Assembly: GCA_022559845.1 (NCBI GenBank) | Contig: CM040124.1 | Location: 68,905,491-68,969,490 of the forward strand | Direction of reading: 5' to 3' | DNA: 64,000 bases | Source of the DNA: Amorphophallus konjac | Lineage: Eukaryota; Streptophyta; Magnoliopsida; Alismatales; Araceae | Part shown: in pieces, positions 10,170 through 22,500 of the stretch | Position numbering within the stretch: the first letter of the stretch is position 1 | Layout of the letters: every line of letters starts with the position of its first letter | Translations under genes and position numbers: made by a program | The notes under the pieces: generated by a model | Told to the model about the DNA's origin: nothing | Seen by the model: the letters and a program-made list of their open reading frames with translations, nothing else | Database searches by the model: none

Positions 10170-12584
10170 CTATTTTGCACACATAGGCACCCAAGAAGTC
10201 TTGGGTCCTGACATGACAGTATCACTTCTAGCAGATTTTCTCAGTACATTTTTAACTTGATGATCATTAGATTTCATCAGAGGATAACCATCCATCAAAT
10301 GTCCAGATTTGCCATAATGATGGCAAGAAGCAGCAGATTTCTGATTTGAATTATGCACATTCTTATTAGCATGAATTCTATGTGCATATGCATGAACTTT
10401 TTTGTTAACAGAATAAAAATTCTGTTTACCAAAACCAGTTTGGTTTTGATATCCTTCCAGCCAACATGTTGCAGCCTTGTGACCTTGCTTTCCACAGCTA
10501 TAGCATGAAAAATTCACAGATTTTCTGGCATAGAATTTGATAACATAGGGGTTAACATAGTTATTCTGAGCATGCCAACAATCTCTAGCTCTGTGGCCTA
10601 ACTTACCACACTCAAGACATGCAAGAGTTTTCCTTTCAAAAACATTTTTGTTGTCATGGAAATTAACGAACTCAGAATGAAATTTTTTCCCCTTAACATG
10701 CCAGCAATGAGCTGCAATGTGGCCCATCTTGCCACAATTGGAGCAATGAATTTTCTTATTTTAAAAAACATGATTTCTAGCATGAAATTCTTTAACATTC
10801 ATATTATCCTTTTTCTGACCGGACACATATTTTCTAGCATGCTTTTTGTCATCTTGTTTCATCACAAAACAGTTACTCATAAAGTGTCCATGCTTACCAC
10901 AATAATGACAGGAGCCATTTGATTTCTTTAAAACATGGCATTTTTGTGATGAGTTCTTAGCATGTAGATTGTTCCTTTGAATTTTTTATGTTTTATGGCA
11001 TTTATTTTATTTTTCTATTTTGTTAGCCTTGTTCTGAGGTGAAGATGTGGTAGAAGGCTTTTCTTGTTTTGAAGATTTAACAAAAACAATTTTCAGGTAG
11101 GATCCATCAACCTTCCTCATGATTGGATTGTAACCCAGTCCCTCTTTCTTACAATTAACCATTGTTCCCAGTATTTTCTGAACAATGGGCTGTTTATCTT
11201 TTGATGTAGAGGTTACATTTAAAACATTTACAAATGATGTTATCAACTTGCTCTGAAGCTCTTTCTTGTTGATCTTATTGTAGCCCAGCCCTTCCAACCT
11301 AGGGTTGATTTTTATACCTAGCAGCTTGTCTAGGTTTTTCTGCCCATTAACAAACTTTGACAGAGAGTTTCTCAAGTCTTGGATTTCATCTTCTAAAGAG
11401 GCAATGTGTAACTCGTAACTGGCAATCTCTTGCTCACTGCAATTCATAGCTTCATTCAAAACTTTGTTAGCAGTTTTATATTTCTCAACTTTCTATTCTA
11501 GATTGCTCAGTTTATCAGAATCTTCAATGCAAACAATTTTTCCTCTTTCTAAGGCTAGAAGTCTCTCAAACATAGTGGAGTTCAGCACTTTTAACTTCTC
11601 ATTTTCTTTAACCAAAGTATCATTTTGAATTAATTCATCAAGAAGAATCTGGTCATCTTGAGATACTTTTGGATTATTTGGAGTTTCATACTCCCTATGC
11701 AAGTTTTCAATGTTTTTCTGCAACTCCATGTTTACAGATTTTATGGCATCAGATTTTTCAATCAGCAATGTGTTCTCCTTTTCAAGTTTCTCTAATTTTT
11801 TTTCATTTTCTTTAACAGATTTTCAAAGAGAGTCATTTTCAGATTTTAGCTTGTTTAAATCTGAGTTCTCACTTTCGAAATTTTTTAGCAATTTTTCATA
11901 CTGGTCATGATAGTTAACAAGAGTCTGATTATCATTATTTGAACTGATTTTCTCTTTGAGTTCAGATATCTCAATTACATGATCTTGATTCTCAATTTTC
12001 AGCAACGAAATTTGTTTTTTCAGCATTTGAAAATTAGACATACAAACATCATGAACATTTTTCAATTCAGTACAATTTTTACATGGAGAGCTTGAACTAT
12101 CTAACCCAGTACCCTTCTTCAATTTTTTATACTATTTTCTTAACCTCTCATGTGACTCTAATAATTCAGCATATGCATTCTCCCAATCATCTAGACAAAA
12201 GTTCTCGAAGAGATTTACCTCCTCATCATCCTGTTCTTCTTCTTGATTGCTGCTATGTCCACTTCCTCGAGCCATCATGTAGCTTGTTTGATTTCCTTTC
12301 CCAGCTCTCTTCATCATCTCCAATATATCACTTGCAGATCTGCAATCAAGGAAACATGAATGAAAAGCTTTGTCAGTAGCTGCCTTCATCAGATTCTAAG
12401 CCTTCTGATTTTCTGCACACATAGATCGATGCTTATTAGTCCATTTGGACTGATCTTTTGGTAGTCTATGTGGACCATGTGAAATTAGTTTCCTCAGATC
12501 TGGATCAATAGTCGTAACAAACATATGCAAGTTTTTAAACCAGACATTAAAGTCCGAACCACTGAAAATCGGTGGATGAGCCAT
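10170..12584 (-). pseudogene. gag: E3 Gag, Copia type with five zinc knuckles, interrupted by nonsense codons
   Basis: One reading frame runs from the Met at 12584 to about 10170 with no frameshift, broken only by stops. It begins with the Copia Gag signature (MAHPPIFSGSDFNVWFKNLH), continues with an acidic segment (NQEEEQDDEEVNLFENFCLDDW), a coiled-coil region rich in Lys, Glu and Leu (12122 to about 11100), and a C-terminal nucleocapsid with CX2CX4HX4C boxes: CHYCGKHGHFMSNC, CSNCGKMGHIAAHC, CLECGKLGHRARDC, CYSCGKQGHKAATC, and a fifth with two Cys changed to Tyr (CHHYGKSGHLMDGY). Gag packages the element RNA. Stops near 12396, 12132 and 11493 are TAG where Gln would fit; 11823 is TGA where Arg fits; several TAA stops fall between about 10770 and 11010. 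No pol follows. Confidence 0.8.
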
Positions 12585-12690
12585 GAAGACAAATCAATAG
12601 GCAATTTTGTGAAACAATATGTAGAAGACAATGATGCACCAAAACGCTAGCAGGATCCTCTACAGATTGTTGGATCTGTAAGTCAGAAAC

Positions 12691-12705
12691 CGCACTGATA
12701 CCAAT
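12691..12705 (-). other. Primer-binding site of E3
   Basis: Minus-strand TTGGTATCAGTGCGG follows the 5' LTR end. It matches the initiator-Met tRNA complement (TGGTATCAGAGC) except for one base in the first twelve. Confidence 0.75.
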
Positions 12706-15700
12706 TGATAGGATCAGTGCGCTGGATTCAGAGGGGGGGTGAATGAATCCCACCCTTAAAAACTTTTCGCTCAATAAAAACTAGAACACCAACTAGAGCA
12801 AGATAGACAAACTGGATGACTAAGCAGAATCTCTTTTGAATCGAAGAACAAACATTTATCTCGCGCCTAAACAATCAACTAGCAGAAGCGGAAGAAGGAA
12901 ATCAACCTACTGCAAGATAGCAATATGAACGCTCAGACAATCTGTGAAAGGTGGTAGAAGATATGGAGCTAACGCACAAGGCAAACCACTGCACATATAA
13001 TTTTTAGGTGGTTCGGTCACCAAGACCTACATCCACCCCTCACTCCAAACCGGAGTGAGGCTTCACTAGCTAATGCTAGAACCAGCAGACTCAGTCTGCG
13101 AACACTTGCTGCCAAATAGCTTGACCAGGGGAACAACCTCCCCTCTTCCTCCAAACCGGAGGGACACTCTAAGTGACTCCCAGCCACTTGGAACCAGAGA
13201 CTAGGTCTCTCTTCCTCCAGACCAGGAGGGAACACCTGGACTTGCAACCCACAAGACCAGAACCGGAGACAAGTCTCCCTTCCTCCAACCCGGAGGGAAC
13301 CCAACAAGTGACTCCCAGCCACTTGCAACCGGAGACACAATGTCTCCCTTCTCCTGAGTCCACAGGAGGAACCCGACCTCAATCCAGAGAGTCGGAAGAA
13401 CAATGATGAACAGATAACAAAAGAAAGGAAAAATAAGAAAGGAAAAATACACAGCGATCAGAAAGCTGTAAAGAAAGATAACATAGATATGGCTCCCATG
13501 GAGCTGACTGGCCTGGATTTGATCCACGGTCCAGTAGACAGATCTTCAGTCGAGACTTCTTTCTTCTTCTCCACGAACTCTCACTCTCTCTCTTCTCCTT
13601 CTCTTTTTCTCTTTCTTTTTCTGACACTCGATCGTGCAGACTCTCTCTATCTCTTCTTTTCTCTTCTTCTTCTTTTTCCTCTTCTGTTGCTCTCTGCCTC
13701 ACTTCTTCTTCATTCACAGTCTCGATCAGCCCTCTGCTGTTCTTCTCATTTTTTTTCTTCTGAGGAAGACATCTTCTATATATATAGCAGCAGCTTAGGG
13801 CGTGTGCTTTCCACTTCTCCCGCCCAAGTGATGCTACCACGTGTCAGCATCTCAACTTCTTGGATCACGTGCCAGGTGTCCACCTCGAGTCACGTGCCCA
13901 GACACATTAACATCGTCCAACAATCCTATCAGTTAATCAGTCGAAGACAGTATTAGCTTAAGGCAATGTTCAGACTTCATTCAGCAAGCAAGGCAAGCAT
14001 GGATGGCTGTACAGAGTTGATCGTGTGAGGCACGACGAGTGTACAGACTTCTTAACACATGCTGTAATATGCATATATGATGTAGTGTATAGACTTGCTG
14101 ACACATGCTGCAGTATGCATATGATGCAGTGTATAGACTTGAAGAAAGCAATTCATACACAATGATGTAATGTTCAGACTTTGCTGAAGACTGCCAGTCG
14201 ATGTATAGACTTGGCTGCGTGCAGGCTGGCAGAGGATGTATAGACTTCTTGTATGCAAGTCTGTGGCATTGTACAGACTTTGTGGATGCAAGGCTGAAGC
14301 AATGTATAGACTTCAATGAATAGACTTCGATGAGAACAATGCATGAACGTAGTGTATAGACTTGAATCACTAGATGCATGATGTACATGCTTCAACTCAA
14401 TGTATAGACTTCACGACTGATGAATGCAATGCACTGAACAATGTATGGACTTACCGATGTGCAGACTTGCCAAGACAAATGAGCGATGTACATACTTGTG
14501 CAAGCAAAGTCTGTATAGACTTAGTCAGCAAACTAGCTTGATGTACATACTTGCTCGTTGTTCAGACATCATGGACGATGTACAGACATGCAAAGAGAAA
14601 GGCTGTATAGACTTGATGAGCGATGCAAGGCAAAGGAATGTATATACTTCCAATGTATAGACTTGCCAACTGAGCGATGTACAGTCTTGAACAATGAAGC
14701 TCTGTACAGACTTGATCAAGGCAAGGCAATCGAGTGTATAGACTTTCAATGTATAGACTTGCCAAAGGGTCGATGTACAGACTTGAACAAGGCAAAGTCT
14801 GTACAGACTTTGAGGTTCACAATGTATGGACTTTGGCAACACAACGGCTGTACAGACTTCCACTCAACTGCGATGTATAGACTTGCCAAGGGAAACGACG
14901 GTAAAGCTATCAGTGTATAGACTTTGAGTGCAATGTCGGTAAAGCTACCGATGTATAGACTTGCAAGTCGAACTGGTGGCAGTACAGACTTCACCTCGAG
15001 CTTCTACAGTGCAGTGTATAGGCGTAGAATCATTTGAACATGGCGCTGTACAGACTTTGAGTGAGAGTCCAATGTGCAGACTTGCCACCGACCAATGTAT
15101 TGACTTGATGGTTGTGAGACGATGGCCAAGACAATGCAGAGACGGATGTATAGACTTAAGATGAGTGCATGAACAGTCGGATGTACAGACTTCACTTGAA
15201 ATAGTCTGATGTACAGACTTGGGCTGAATGCATGAACAGGTTGTTGTACAGACTTGTAAAGCATGAAGGCCAATGTAATGTATAGACTTACATGAGACGC
15301 TCAATGAGACGCTCAGTGTTTAGACTTATGCTGTGCAAACTTTGACTCAAATGTGCATATGAGACGCTAAACAAGACGATGCACAATGTATAGACATTAA
15401 GTGCAATGCAGAGGGCTGTACAAACTTGGATGAATGAACAAGCATGAATGTATAGACTTTGAAAGACACTGCATGAACAATCCAATGTACAGACTTCCAA
15501 ATGAAGTGATGAACGACACAATGTATAGACTTGGCCCCTTGACGAATGTACAGACTTGGCTTCGTGCTTGCTACAGGACAATGTCTAGACTTGATGCAAC
15601 TTCAAAGCATAATGTGCAGACTTTAGCAATGTAACGCAATGTACACACTTCATGAGACGATGGATGTACACACTTCAGCTACGCAAGCTACAGTGAATGT

Positions 15701-15825
15701 ATGGACTTTATGAAGACGATGCATGAGACGCGAACTCTGTACAGACTTGGTGTTGCGACACTAGGCAATGTACAGACTTAGAATGCCTGCAGTCTATGCA
15801 ATGTATAGACTTGGTGACTCGCGTG
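12706..15825 (-). mobile_element. E3 5' LTR, main part, split by E4
   Basis: Starts TGATAGGATCAGTGCGC like 4289 and carries the same modules: hairpin string (about 13037-13395), TATA (about 13770-13782), G-boxes and motif array (from about 13965). It is interrupted inside the motif array by E4 at 15826; the remaining 326 bp are at 41233-41558. The intact partner LTR shows the uninterrupted sequence (ACTCGCGTGCTGTGC near 7407-7421) and so serves as the empty site. Confidence 0.9.
15821..15825. other. Target-site duplication of E4 (GCGTG), left copy
   Basis: GCGTG occurs here, again at 41228-41232 after E4, and only once in the equivalent uninterrupted LTR at about 7411-7415. This proves the insertion boundaries. 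Confidence 0.95.
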
Positions 15826-16543
15826 TGTTGGCACTCAAAATATGATCCCTGGCGACCAAGCCGCAAAGACGAATGATACGGCCCACTGAAGCACAGAAGC
15901 CGATGAAAATCAACTTATCGAGGGTCCCTCGAGCTGACGAAGCCCCAAGCCACCTTGAAGGGAACACCGGGGACCTCACCTCAGGAGAGTCAAAGTCAAC
16001 CCGCAACCAATCGGCAGTGCGATCAAGCCTGCCCAATGATCCTGCATCGACTCTGTCATGCCGCTACCCCACATCCGACGTCCGATCAAGGACGACGGTC
16101 TACCTTATGATTCTCCGAAAGAGGAAGAATGCCCTCGGCCATCCACAACAAGGGGCCGGAGGTTCTGTCAGCAAGAAGATCCCGATCACCCGACACGGGT
16201 TCGGCTTCTCGCCCTAGTGAGCCCATTAGCGGCCGATGGATCGCCGTTCAAGGCGGAATTACCCAGGATGCAGTGCCATCCTGCAAGGAAGCTTCGGACA
16301 CAGGTCCGTCTTGATGAGAGGCACCAATCACAGTGCCGAAAGTCGTACCGACGGGACACCCGTGTGTCCGGACCGGAAGCACACGAAGTTCTGATCAAGG
16401 CCGTTCGTCGCGTCAAGAGCTTCGTCAACACCCCGTCAAGGCTCCCCGAGAGCCAGTACGAGAGAAACAGTCAACTGGAGTCTCCGGAACCATCCCCGGA
16501 CCCACCGGCCTGGCCGTGCCTGGCAAACAGGTTAAAACGGCGC

Positions 16544-16860
16544 CGCTTAAAACGGCGCCGTCAAACCGGCGCGCAAAGATCAAATGGGGGCCTTCCCCGG
16601 CGCCGTCAAACCGGCGCGCAAAGATCAAATGGGGGCCTTCCCCGGCGCCGTCTATCCGGCGCGCAAAGACCAAATAGGGGCCTTCCCCGGCGCCGTCTAT
16701 CCGGCGCGCAAAGACCAAATAGGGGCCTTCCCCGGCGCCGTCAATCCGGCGCGCAAAGACCAAATAGGGGCCTTCCCCGGCGCCGTCTATCCGGCGCGCA
16801 AAGACCAAATAGGGGCCTTCCCCGGCGCCGTCAACCTGGCGCGCTTCCTGGGGCGCCGTT
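16544..16860 (+). repeat. 45-bp tandem repeat in E4 U3
   Basis: About six and a half units of a 45-bp monomer with the palindromic cores GGCGCCG and CCGGCGCGC and the spacer AAAGAYCAAATRGGGGCCTTCC. The array ends at GGGGCGCCGTTTTAACC nine bases before the TATA box. Since 45 is a multiple of three, long meaningless ORFs appear in several frames. The array is duplicated at 38397-38713. Confidence 0.9.
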
Positions 16861-16870
16861 TTAACCCAAG

Positions 16871-16883
16871 GCTATATATAGCC
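16871..16883 (+). promoter_or_regulatory. E4 LTR TATA box
   Basis: GCTATATATAGCC directly follows the GC-rich array and precedes a purine-rich GAGGAGAGGAGATCAAGAG leader, so transcription probably starts near 16905. The 3' LTR copy is at about 38724-38736. Confidence 0.75.
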
Positions 16884-17919
16884 TGTCGAGGAGAGGAGAT
16901 CAAGAGAGATCCGATCGGGAGAAGAGGCGGATTTGAAAGAAAAAAAAAGAGAGAATTAGAAAGAAAGAGGAGGAGTCCAGAGAGAAGGGTTGGAGGGTTT
17001 TCGTCTATCTGCAGAAGCTCCCGTCCGAACCTCTCGGCGGCCGCCACCCTGCTCCATCCGAGCTCCCCGAAGTCGAAGGAGGCCACCTGTTTTCTCATCT
17101 GCTTAGGTGGGTTGCCCCGCGATTTCTCCCGGCGACCCTCTTCTTTTCTCTTTTGGATTTTCCCTGATAGAATGTAAGTGAGACGGGGGAAGGGGCGATG
17201 ATACGAGCCTTTCCTCCCCCTTCTCCCACCGTTATTTCTGCCCCTTTCTCTTCGTTCGGGATGAGCTTCCTCTGTTAATGTAAAACGGCGACCGTGCGAC
17301 AACGCCGGCGTCGGAATATGCTTGTATGCATTTTGTCTGTTTACCGTGGAATGAATGAATGTTTATGTCAGTGGGTTAAAGAGTCTAATGGCCTTACTCT
17401 ACCTCTGCATCGCTGCCTCCTCTTCCTCCTTGAATTTGTTTTCTGTGGCCATTGATACGGCGCCGTGGAGGGTGATGTGCGCATGTGCACATCTCTCCGA
17501 TGATCTGTGCACCAAACGGATGGATGTGAGCATGCCCGGCGTCGGGGTCATCTCTCCCATCTGCTTCCTTTACTCTCTGTTTACATGTTTACCTGTTTCA
17601 TGGCGCGAACGAACTCCGTACCCGTCTTCTCCGATGCCGGATACGCCCTGGTACATCATGGGCTACAGTAATTTCCCCTCTCCCTGGGGCTTTTCCTTTC
17701 ATGGAATGTCGAAGGTTTCTCCGTCAGAGATATGCGCATGTATGTCTTACTGGTCGACCCTGGGCCTGTCCGTTTGCCCCTCCCTCCTGTTTCTGATCAT
17801 AAACAGAAGGAGGTAAGGCTGTCCCTATAAGCTTGATGTTTGGTTTCTCTGCATCGTTGTTCTCCGAGCGTTAGCTCGGTGATCGCTCTGTTAACTTGCT
17901 AATCCCTCTATGCACATAT

Positions 17920-17921
<2 letters not shown>

Positions 17922-17998
<77 letters not shown>
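17922..17998. repeat. TA microsatellite in E4 5' LTR
   Basis: About 77 bp of pure TA here but about 35 bp at 39774-39808 in the 3' LTR. The two LTRs are otherwise nearly identical, so this difference arose after insertion or during assembly. Confidence 0.9.
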
Positions 17999-17999
<1 letters not shown>

Positions 18000-18766
18000 C
18001 TGTACGTATCATGATCAGTTTATCAACTGAGTGTGAGTTGCTCCGCGTAGTGTTACCGTCCTTTTAAGGAGATTCGGTGACTGGGGAGAGGGGAACATCC
18101 CCCTTGATTCTTTTATCTTGACCTCCCGGCTCGAGGGATCTATTTGGCAGTAATGGATCTCCGAGGGCCAGTGAGCACACAGAAATTGGGGGTAATCCCA
18201 ACACCATAAATCCACAGTCCTTAATGGACTTTGTGGTGGCCGTGAGACGCGTGTGCCCCTCGTAGGCTGGCCCTCGGGGTTCCCTTCTCTACTCGGTCGT
18301 CCCGACTAGAGTAGTGTGGTGATTTGGGTTGCATGCCCCTCGTAGGCTAGCCCTCGGGGTTTTCGCTCCCACATCGAGTCACCTCACTCACTCACCGTTA
18401 CCCACGGACTCGGTGCCCCTAGCAGGCTAGCCCTCGGGGTTTTTCCTATCCGTTTGGGTCTGCCGGCCGCCGTTGTGCCACCCGGCTTTTAGGGGTTTAC
18501 TCCGCCACGTGAGTACTCCCTGCGTCTCCCCGACTATCCTTTGGGATGGGGAGATGCTGCCGAAATTTCGGCTCGAACGAGTTAAGCTCGGAACAATCGC
18601 CTCACGCGAGCCCATGACTCGGCACCGATTCCGATGAATAATCAACTTAATAAAATTCTCAAAACCATCCAAAATCTTAATAAATCTATGAATAAACCAA
18701 CGAGGCCCCTGCCTCCTTGAAATCGGGCTAATTCAGCGCGTTCATGCGCGATCACGCTTTAAAACG

Positions 18767-18895
18767 GCGCGCCCTTCCCGGCGCGGTCTTCCCGGCGCGG
18801 CCTTCCCGGCGCGCCCTTTCCGGCGCGCCCTATCCGGCGCGCCCTTTCCGGCGCGCCCTTCCCGGCGCGCCCCAGCTCCCCACGCCGTTTTAACG
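18767..18895 (+). repeat. GGCGCGCC array near the end of E4 LTR
   Basis: Seven to eight copies of CCGGCGCGSYCTTCC at about 15-bp spacing, followed by CGCCGTTTTAA and GGCGCCGTTTTAAGC. The same core motifs occur in the U3 repeat and before the antisense promoter. Copy at 40569-40690. Confidence 0.85.
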
Positions 18896-19420
18896 GCCTG
18901 CCCCTTTACCTACGGTTATGGCGCCGTTTTAAGCTTTTTACTTACGTTTCAGGGCGCCGTTTCAAGCGTTTTGATCCCTGTCTTCGCATGCACTGCACCG
19001 GTTTCGTTCCGAATCGTGTCGTCGCATCATTCTAACCCCTTTCCCACTTATGGGATGATTTCTTATGCTAATCACAGAGGGGTGCAAGTCCTTCAACTAA
19101 TAATCATCATGTAGTTCCCTTTTCTGACTTCGACAGCCCGATATCTCGGCAATTAATCAAAGGTGTTCCCTCCTCGTGGGGGATGTAATTAACGTCATAG
19201 CCTTTACGGTATGGCGGACTGCTGGTCCCGACCGAACCTCACTCTCGCCCGATAAGGGTCAGAATGAGCGCATCATAAATCGTCACTCATGTGACTGGCA
19301 CGCCCGCGTCGTCAATCAGTCAGTTGATTACTAGTCAGTCAATTGATTGATCGACCCGCGAAATAAATGAATGAAAAATACCAACGAAAAGGAGCGAAGG
19401 AAAAGACGGTCGAAACAGTC

Positions 19421-19438
19421 TGGCACGCCCGGTGGGAC
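19421..19438 (+). other. Primer-binding site of E4
   Basis: TGGCACGCCCGGTGGGAC begins three bases after the LTR end. It starts with TGG, the complement of the tRNA CCA tail. I cannot assign the tRNA from memory; an Arg-type tRNA is plausible for Tat elements. Confidence 0.65.
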
Positions 19439-19534
19439 CGGTGTCACCTTTCATCTCTTTGCCGAGATATTCGGGCTTCGAAGCCCTTTCAAAGACTACT
19501 GATTGTTTTCCTGTCTATCTTTTCAGTGCAAACA

Positions 19535-22500
19535 ATGACGACTCATGGAATAGCTGGCGTCGACTTCGACCAATCGATAGTCGCCGGACACGCGCAAGGG
19601 TACCTGGCGGTGCCCATGGAATTTGGTAGCTTTCCTCCTGCTGTGGGCTTCCCCAACTTCTTGGGGTTGGCCTTTGTCGACATGCTGGAAGTCGAGGCCA
19701 TGGAACCCGTCAAGGAAGATGTGAAGGAAATGGAGCCTCTGAAGGCCCCCTGCCGCGGTGATTCGCTCAAGAACCCGGTTCCGGCCGCTAGCTGCCTGGT
19801 GCACCACCTGGTACGGGTGATGCATCCCACTGATATCAACAAGCCCCCTGGAGGACGTCAGCGTCGCCAGGCTCGCAAGAACACTGCCGTGATCACCGGA
19901 ACTGTCTCTCAGTCCGGAAAATCAATGCTGGTGGGAGGTATGCGTGTCTTCCTCAACGGGCGCACGGCACGGGTGACCCCAGATCGCGTCATCCCAAACG
20001 TCCCTGTCTACAACAACTATCAAGCTCTCGCTGGAAGGAGGGCAGAAAGAGAAGAAGCCGGCCACCATGGCCAAGAAAACCCGGCGCTCAGGCCGAGGAA
20101 ATTCAAACAGGTGTGGGTTCCCAAGCGGACCCGACCTGCCTACCATCCAACACCCACCCGCCATCGTCCTATGAACGACGAGGCGAGAGCGAGAAGAGAA
20201 AGGGGCTTGTCCCTGATGAATGAAGAAGAGGTGGTTGCGGATCCTCCGCGTCACAGAAGTTTTCGGGCTATGGCCCGTCAAGCCAACGTCCCTGCCACGG
20301 GGCGAAGGTTCCAACAGCCAGGTGACAGAGCTCGACTGGCCTACATTCCTCCTGCTGGAGGTCGACCACTCTCCCCCATGCTACATCAAGAACGGGGTCA
20401 AGAAGAAATGGCCTGCCTGGTCAGAAGCTATTTCCGAGGATTGGGTAACACCTCACTCGGACAGCAGCGGCTGATGCAGACAGTCGCCACTGAAGAAAAT
20501 TACTGCCCTTCAACGGCAGATGAAGAAGAAATAGAGGATATAATAAGGATGTCGTCGGTCGATGACAACGGACACAATGACGGCTCTGAGATCAAAGCCG
20601 ATGAAGCCTTCCCCGAGCGGGAAGAAAGAAGAAGAATTTCTGTGTTCGAGAGGCTGACCTTCCCGCAACAAGCAAGGCGGAGGGTCCATCGACGAAGAAG
20701 GAGGATGCAGGTTTTCACTTGCAACATGGCTGGCGTGTCCAGCCGATATGGGAAGCTTCCTGAAAACTCTCAAGAACTGGCTCAGTTGGCCGTACGGCCG
20801 GGACCAGCTACCCGCAGGACAGAAGCAGCAAGAGGGCTTCTGACAGCGATGAAAGAGAAACAGCCCCAGTCATACCTCCACTGGGATGACAAAGCCCCCG
20901 TCTTGACCGCTAATGTGGTAACGACGGAAGAAGAAGACGACGTACTCCTCGATATCCTGCCCGAGGGTACGTCCGGGGAAACGACAGAAGGTGTCCCCAC
21001 CACTATAGACCCATCAGTCTTGATGCTGCTGCAAAGATATCAACGGGAAATAGATTCCCTGAAGAAACAGCTGATGGAGAAAACTGAACACTCATCAGCC
21101 TCCAAACCACCCGAAGTCCAAGGTGAATCATCCCGGGGAGCGGCTCGTCGAGACGACCCTCCACCACTTTGCACACCACCCCAGCCGTCAGAGCCAACTG
21201 TGACGACAGCACAACAGCGGCCGCCACAGCCTCAGTCGCTGCTGCCTCCGGTGCTTCCTCAGGTGCACCCAACACCCCCGCTGCTGCATCCTCCACAGGC
21301 GACCACCCTGGTCACCCCGTACCTGCAGCCAGCACACTTCTATCCGGAGCCAGTCGACCCCACGGTCGTGAGCCGGATGATGGTGGAGAGGATGATCGAG
21401 CTGAAGCTCGCAGAGAAGAGCGAAGGCGACTACGTCGCATTCGATGCCTACCGGGTGCCCTACCCGCAACACCATGCGGCTAAGCGACTTCCCCCGGGAG
21501 TCAACAAGCCGCCCAAATTTGACAAATTCAACGGGAAAGGTTCCCCAAAAGAACATATTGCATATTATATGACCGTTATGGGTGATCTGTCCACCGACGA
21601 GTCATATCTGCTGAAGTTCTTCGGGTCCTCGCTGACGGGGCTCGCATTTGAATGGTACTCCAGCCTCTCGGCCGGGTCAATCAATGACTGGTCAGATATG
21701 CAGAGGAAATTCAGGGAAAGATTCCATGTCACAGAGAGGGAGGTCACAGTGGCCGAACTCTATTCGACAAAACAAAGGGCAGATGAGACCGCCCTTGACT
21801 ACATCAAGAGGTGGAGGAACCTCGGAATGAGATGTAAGCGGCCCCCGCATCAGGAGGACGCTGTGCAAATATGTAAGCAAAATCTCAGGAGGGAGGTCTT
21901 GGAAAAAATGATCGGGATGGAAATACGGTCGTTCGACCGGCTGAATAATGTGGTGGCCGAGGTAGAGGCTTTTCTAGCCAAGCCCGTCCCGCCGTCAGCT
22001 ACCAGCACAGCCCAGAAAGGCAAGGCGGCGGAACGGCGCCCCACACCTAAAGAAGCGAATGCGCTTGATATCAAGGCGTTCGAACAACAGAAGGAGAAAG
22101 GCAAGAAAGCGGCTCCCCCGCAACCTGCGAAAGCTCCAGATGACAAAGAAGGTCCTTCGTTGAGGGACAAAATGAAGAAGGCTTATTCCTTTCCCAAGGA
22201 TAAGACCCGAATCCTATTTGACTGGGTAACAGAATACAGTATGGTCACTCTGCCTGAGCCAAGAAGACCAGAGGACCTCAAAAGAAGAGACAGTCCAAGA
22301 TTCTGCCCCTATCACCAGATGCTGGGACATTCAATCGAAGACTGTTATGTTTTCAAAGACATCATTGAAGGGATGGTGAAGAAAAATGAGATAGAGCTGG
22401 GAGAGTACAAAGTAGACCCTCCTCAGCCACATGAAGCTCCTCCCCGAAGAGCAGCAGTCAACATGATCTCCCTCTACCAGGCGTTACCTGAGGAGATCTC

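Larger units (their letters stand above)
15826..19417 (+). mobile_element. E4 5' LTR (Ty3/gypsy Tat type)
   Basis: A 3592-bp LTR, TGTTGGCACTC to ...GAAACA, matching 37679-41227. I counted about six substitutions, one single-base indel and a TA-tract length change. U3 contains a 45-bp GC-rich tandem repeat followed by a TATA box; downstream are a purine-rich leader, a TA microsatellite, three CCCCTCGTAGGCTAGCCCTCGGGG-like repeats (about 18255-18440) and a second GGCGCGCC array. ORFs inside, including 17355-17816 in both LTRs, show no known domain. The high identity makes this the youngest element in the nest. Confidence 0.95.

Noticed and set aside
16058..17302. ORFs of 268, 197 and 171 codons in the E4 LTR (also at 37911-39154)
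   Set aside because: They arise from the 45-bp repeat, which is open in several frames, and cross the promoter; no domain is recognisable.
17355..17816. 153-codon ORF present identically in both E4 LTRs
   Set aside because: Identity is due to LTR duplication, not selection; it contains no known domain and lies in the transcript leader.
19367..19534. Start of E4 gag-pol at the Met at 19367
   Set aside because: That codon lies inside the LTR, before the primer-binding site at 19421; the Met at 19535 is the first plausible one in the internal region.
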